Source: Jejuia algarum (GTDB lineage Bacteria; Bacteroidota; Bacteroidia; Flavobacteriales; Flavobacteriaceae). From it: a stretch of 64,000 bases of DNA. Location: positions 277,912 to 341,911 of the forward strand of contig CANMAQ010000002.1 in NCBI GenBank assembly GCA_947495775.1, read 5' to 3'. The notes under the pieces are model-generated. The model was not told the DNA's origin. It did not search any database and worked only from the letters and a program-made list of their open reading frames with translations. A program made the position numbers and the translations under genes. Each line of letters starts with the position of its first letter. The stretch's first letter is position 1. This document shows, in pieces, positions 60,597-64,000 of this stretch.

Positions 60597-60612
60597 TAAG
60601 TATTTATACTTA
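60597..60612. promoter_or_regulatory. Crp/Fnr-type palindrome upstream of nirB
   Basis: Perfect inverted repeat TAAGTA-TTTA-TACTTA, centred about 116 bp before the nirB ATG. It is farther from the start codon than the other copies, implying a longer leader. A TACGTA half-site sits at about 60577. Confidence 0.7.
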
Positions 60613-60731
60613 ATTCTAAACCACATCCTCATGAGAATTTTATACAAAACATTCATTATTATTAATTTCTCAACGAGAAATATCATTAATTGCTTATCTA
60701 CAAAATTTAAGGTTTAGTTTTTATAGAAACA

Positions 60732-63026
60732 CTAAACAGGATGTACCGTAATTTTAACACTTTTAGACGCAGGAGTCTTTGCTGTATGGGCAAAACTATC
60801 TAAGGGCACTAAGACATTCGTTTCGGGAAAATACGTGGCACAACAGTTTTTAGGAATGGGATACGGCACGATTTTAAAGTGCTTTGCTTCCCGTACTACG
60901 CCATTAAATTCTGACTTTAAATTTACTATTTGCTCTGGTTTTAACTGCCGTGCTTTTATGTCGTTTACATTCATAAAAATAACACGTCTGCCATTAAATA
61001 TCCCTCTGTAACGGTCGTCTAAACCGTAGATTGTCGTGTTGAATTGATCGTGACTTCGTATGGTCATCATGACCAACTCATCATTATGTAACGTCCAATC
61101 TGGCAATTTATTTATAGTGAAATTTGCCTTGCCTGTTTTGGTTTTAAATTGTCGTACCCGTGCCCCATTAGGCAAATAAAATCCAGAAGGTTGCTCTAAT
61201 TTGGTATTGTAATTGGTAAAACCTGCGACCACCTCTTCAATGGCATCGCGTACTTTAGAATAATCTTCTTGATAGCCCAACCAATCGATTTGAGTACGCC
61301 CTTGTAATGTAGCATGAGCCACGCCACAGACCACAGCAACTTCGCTTAGCAAATGCGTTGAACAAGGCTCTAAAATGCCTTTAGTAGACGACACAACGCC
61401 CATAGAATTTTCAACACTTTGGGTTTGCACTCCTGTTTTTTGATAGTCTTTTTCTGCACGTCCCAAACAGGGTAAGATTAAAGCCTCTTTGCCCGTAACC
61501 AAATGTGATCGGTTTAATTTCGTACTCACATGTACTGTTAAATTACAGTTAGACAATGCCTCGGCAGAATACATTGTATCTGGCACCGCTGAAATAAAAT
61601 TACCGCCCAAACCAAAAAAGACTTTCACCTTATTTTCGTACATGGCTTTAATGCTTTCTATAACACTATAGCCGTGCTTTTTAGAAGGTTTAAACCCGTA
61701 TTTTTTTTCAATTTTATCTAAAAAAGCCTGGGGTGCAGCTTCCCATATTCCCACCGTTCTATCGCCTTGCACGTTGGAATGCCCGCGAACAGGACAGGTG
61801 CCTGCTCCTTCTTTTCCTATACTGCCTTTTAGCAATAACAGGTTGACCAATTCTCGAATATTATCTACAGCATTTTGATGTTGTGTCAAGCCCATTGCCC
61901 AGCATATAATAAGCTTTTGTTTGGTCAGTACGAGTTCAAAAACAGCATTAAAAGTGGTTTTAGAGACGCCAGAGGCTTTCAAACAGGTTTCAAAATCGTA
62001 AGTCTTTAAATCGGCTAAAAACTCCACCAAACCAGAGGTATGTGTTTTTATAAAATCGGTATCAAAAACGCCGCCTTCACGCTCTTCCTTTTCTAAAAGT
62101 TTTAAAAGTAAAGCTTTAAAAAACGCGACATCGCCGTTTATAGTTACAGGAACAAATACATCTGTTAGTGCGGTACCGCCTTTAATTAATTTTATAGGAC
62201 TTTTAGGGTCTGTAAAACGCATTAAACCAGCTTCTGGCAAAGGGTTTATACTTATAATTTTACCACCATTGGCTTTTGTTTTCTCTAAAGCCGAAAGCAT
62301 TCTTGGATGATTTGTAGCTGGGTTTTGCCCAACTACGATGACCAATTCTGCTTTATAAAGGTCCTCTAAAGTTACAGAGCCTTTACCAATACCCAAAGTT
62401 TCGGTAAGGGCTTTGCCACTGGCTTCATGACACATGTTGGAACAGTCTGGTAAATTAGATGTTCCAAATGCTCTAACAAATAATTGGTATAAAAATGCAG
62501 CTTCGTTTGTAGTACGTCCAGAGGTGTAAAATGCAGCCTCATCTGGATCCGTTAAAGCATTAAGGTGTGTGGCTACTTTTTTAAAAGCGACTTCCCACGA
62601 AATAGACTGATAGTGCGTCGCACCTTCAGGCAAATACATAGGTTGGGTTAAACGTCCAGATTTCCCAATTTCAAAATCTGATAACGCAGCTAGCCCATCT
62701 ACACTATGTGTTTTAAAAAAATTGGCATCAATCTGTTCCTTTTGCATGTCTTCTGCCATGGCTTTTATACCATTTTCACAGTACTCGCCTATTACAGATC
62801 TATCATCATCTGGATCTGGCCAAGCACAACCAGGACAATCAAATCCCCCTTTTTGATTTATATTTTGTGTAATTTTTAGAATATGCTCTGGTTTTATATA
62901 CTTCAAAGCATGTGTTGCGGTGGCTTTAAGCCCTCCTATACCTGCCGCATTAGTTGCAGGTGCTTTCGTTTTAAGTTGTTCTTCTTTCTCTGGGGTTAAG
63001 GCTTTTTCTTGGGCTGTTTTACGCAT
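60732..63026 (-). CDS. FdhF/YdeP-family molybdopterin oxidoreductase
   Basis: 764 residues of the DMSO-reductase superfamily, YdeP/FdhF-like branch. The N-terminal cluster site is reduced to GFDCPGCAWPDPDDD (Cys64, Cys67) plus GEYCENG, characteristic of YdeP. Further signatures are SNMCHEASGKALTETLG, VVVGQNPATNHPRML, CPVRGHSNVQGDRTVGIWE and the C-terminal MTIRSHDQFNTTIYGLDDRYRG. The true substrate of this branch is not firmly known; E. coli YdeP is linked to acid resistance. It needs Moco-MGD, as supplied by the block at 2.7-9.7 kb. A degenerate palindrome lies about 42 bp upstream. Confidence 0.88.
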   Translation of the reverse strand: MRKTAQEKALTPEKEEQLKTKAPATNAAGIGGLKATATHALKYIKPEHILKITQNINQKGGFDCPGCAWPDPDDDRSVIGEYCENGIKAMAEDMQKEQIDANFFKTHSVDGLAALSDFEIGKSGRLTQPMYLPEGATHYQSISWEVAFKKVATHLNALTDPDEAAFYTSGRTTNEAAFLYQLFVRAFGTSNLPDCSNMCHEASGKALTETLGIGKGSVTLEDLYKAELVIVVGQNPATNHPRMLSALEKTKANGGKIISINPLPEAGLMRFTDPKSPIKLIKGGTALTDVFVPVTINGDVAFFKALLLKLLEKEEREGGVFDTDFIKTHTSGLVEFLADLKTYDFETCLKASGVSKTTFNAVFELVLTKQKLIICWAMGLTQHQNAVDNIRELVNLLLLKGSIGKEGAGTCPVRGHSNVQGDRTVGIWEAAPQAFLDKIEKKYGFKPSKKHGYSVIESIKAMYENKVKVFFGLGGNFISAVPDTMYSAEALSNCNLTVHVSTKLNRSHLVTGKEALILPCLGRAEKDYQKTGVQTQSVENSMGVVSSTKGILEPCSTHLLSEVAVVCGVAHATLQGRTQIDWLGYQEDYSKVRDAIEEVVAGFTNYNTKLEQPSGFYLPNGARVRQFKTKTGKANFTINKLPDWTLHNDELVMMTIRSHDQFNTTIYGLDDRYRGIFNGRRVIFMNVNDIKARQLKPEQIVNLKSEFNGVVREAKHFKIVPYPIPKNCCATYFPETNVLVPLDSFAHTAKTPASKSVKITVHPV

Positions 63027-63060
63027 ACTTACAATCTAAACAATTTTAGAAAAAACAAGA

Positions 63061-63076
63061 TAAGTATTATTATGGA
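63061..63076. promoter_or_regulatory. Degenerate Crp/Fnr-type site upstream of ydeP-like gene
   Basis: TAAGTA-TTAT-TATGGA: the first half-site is perfect, the second is poor. Its centre is about 42.5 bp before the ATG, nearly the spacing at the globin and NarL-like genes, which is why it is listed. Confidence 0.35.
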
Positions 63077-63214
63077 ATACACTATACTATTGCATTAAAT
63101 TGAATCCTAAATTAGGTATTCTTATGGTTTTCTCAATTTAAATACAACCTACAGAACACGTGTTTTAATTTCATCTAAGCGTATTGTACTACCAGAAACC
63201 ATAACATAGACCAA

Positions 63215-63246
63215 AAAGCCGCCTAAATATAAGTTTTAGACGGCTT
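63215..63246 (-). terminator. Terminator after the metalloprotease gene
   Basis: Stem AAGCCGCCTAAA/TTTAGACGGCTT with one mismatch, flanked by T-runs in both directions; on the minus strand it lies 65 bp after the metalloprotease stop. Confidence 0.75.
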
Positions 63247-63310
63247 CACTTTTTTTGATTCTACACTATAATACATTGTTTATTATGGGGTATCAACCAC
63301 AAGACTCTTA

Positions 63311-64000
63311 TTATTCCTGCACAAAATTACGTCTTGGTCCTCTTGGTGCTAAAGTAGCACGCATGCGATTGCGTTGCCCTATTGTAAACATTTCGAGAAT
63401 AGAATTATAAGATAGCCCCATATAATTCATGAACATATCTTGAGAACCACAAGTTGTGCTTTGGCTCCCCAGTTCAGGTTCAGCATCATATAACTCAGAA
63501 CTGTTAGGCGTATCGCCTACTCTATCGTCAAATCTACAATTTTCAGTTTGCAGTCCAGGCAAATGAAATAAATTTAAATAATGCCCCATTTCATGCACTA
63601 AAATCTTACCTTCTGAAAAAATCCCTGGACTTGGGGTAGGTCCTACGGTAGTCACATCTATAAATATATGATCTATCTCAGGTTCATCATCTCCAGGCAA
63701 AGAAGATAATCCTAAAAAAGGTTCAATAAAGTTTTCAGAATTAGAAATGTATATATTTATTGTCGTATCAGGGTTTAAAGGATCCATGCCTCCTTCGACT
63801 TCAAAAAACAGATCTTCTGCATTTGTAAATCGTTTTTGATTCCTTCTAAATCGAATGCGTTTTAAATCAAAACGTATTCTTGTATCTCCTGCTATAAAAC
63901 GTCTAAACATCTGTGGAACAGCGGCCCTGTCTGTATCTTGTCCTGAAAATGCTTGATTTAAAAATGCGATTTGTCTTCTGATACTTTCTCTCGAAATAGG
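63311..64000 (-). CDS. Pappalysin-type (M43) zinc metalloprotease, N-terminus outside window
   Basis: The frame stays open from the stop at 63311 to the window edge, so at least 229 residues are present and the start is missing; the internal Met at 63910 is not the start because RRQIAFLNQAFSGQD (typical of this family) lies upstream of it. The zinc motif is VHEMGHYLNLFH (HExxHxxxxFH, the M43 HExxHxxGLxH variant), followed by NCRFDDRVGDTPN and the Met-turn region MFMNYMGLSYN. Family members are secreted, often with a T9SS tail; here the protein ends soon after the catalytic domain without a recognisable sorting domain. Unrelated to the nitrate genes. Confidence 0.87.
   Translation of the reverse strand, partial: PISRESIRRQIAFLNQAFSGQDTDRAAVPQMFRRFIAGDTRIRFDLKRIRFRRNQKRFTNAEDLFFEVEGGMDPLNPDTTINIYISNSENFIEPFLGLSSLPGDDEPEIDHIFIDVTTVGPTPSPGIFSEGKILVHEMGHYLNLFHLPGLQTENCRFDDRVGDTPNSSELYDAEPELGSQSTTCGSQDMFMNYMGLSYNSILEMFTIGQRNRMRATLAPRGPRRNFVQE

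Overview
The window reads as the chromosome of a low-GC member of the Bacteroidota, most likely a Flavobacteriaceae. Three things point there: a Por/type IX (T9SS) C-terminal sorting domain on a secreted protein, a subtype-iii type VI secretion system (T6SS-iii; TssN and TssO are recognisable), and promoter-like TAnnTTTG boxes. No rRNA, tRNA, CRISPR array, transposase or integrase was recognised.

Layout. (1) 1-2.4 kb: a single-domain globin with a haem-binding lipoprotein, and a Crp/Fnr regulator with an N-terminal cysteine cluster. (2) 2.7-9.7 kb: a molybdenum-cofactor block (moeA, a short ModE-like regulator, a TSUP permease, mobA, moaD, moaE, a moaC-moaB fusion, moaA). It is interrupted by two four-helix-bundle (S23/IVS-type) loci bracketed by repeats, one of them dead. 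(3) 9.8-14.1 kb: a phosphatidylserine-decarboxylase-like protein and a large T9SS-exported protein. (4) 14.6-20.7 kb: a seven-gene signalling operon (CheY, H-NOX, PAS kinase, FIST protein, second kinase, Hpt, LytTR regulator) that looks like a nitric-oxide sensing relay. (5) 21.1-27.7 kb: nitrate uptake and assimilatory nitrate reduction. (6) 28-30.7 kb: small envelope proteins, a NarL-like regulator and RidA. (7) 30.8-54.4 kb: a T6SS-iii locus. (8) 55-63 kb: a NarX-like kinase, a DUF4202 protein, nirBD and an FdhF/YdeP oxidoreductase. (9) The right edge holds a truncated pappalysin-type metalloprotease.

How it fits together. Moco synthesis feeds the molybdenum enzymes. The NarK-type carrier, fused nitrate reductase and NirBD take nitrate to ammonium. 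Globin, H-NOX and FIST proteins would handle or sense NO. The same 16-bp palindrome, TAAGTA-N4-TACTTA (one half-site with a single change in one copy), lies upstream of the globin, the Crp/Fnr gene, narK, the NarL-like gene and nirB, with a degenerate copy before ydeP. This suggests one local Crp/Fnr-type regulon.

The most unusual part is 43,983-54,417. Downstream of vgrG, eight related lipoprotein genes lie in tandem. Each of the first seven is followed by a 19-28-codon stub of a PAAR gene. The eighth is followed by the only intact one, a 1187-residue PAAR protein with a metallopeptidase-like EExGH segment, a HET-C-like motif and a C-terminal LysM domain. I read this as an effector gene followed back through a fossil record of earlier effector-immunity units whose immunity genes were kept while the effector bodies were lost. 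The lipoproteins are mosaic: ends are shared and centres variable.
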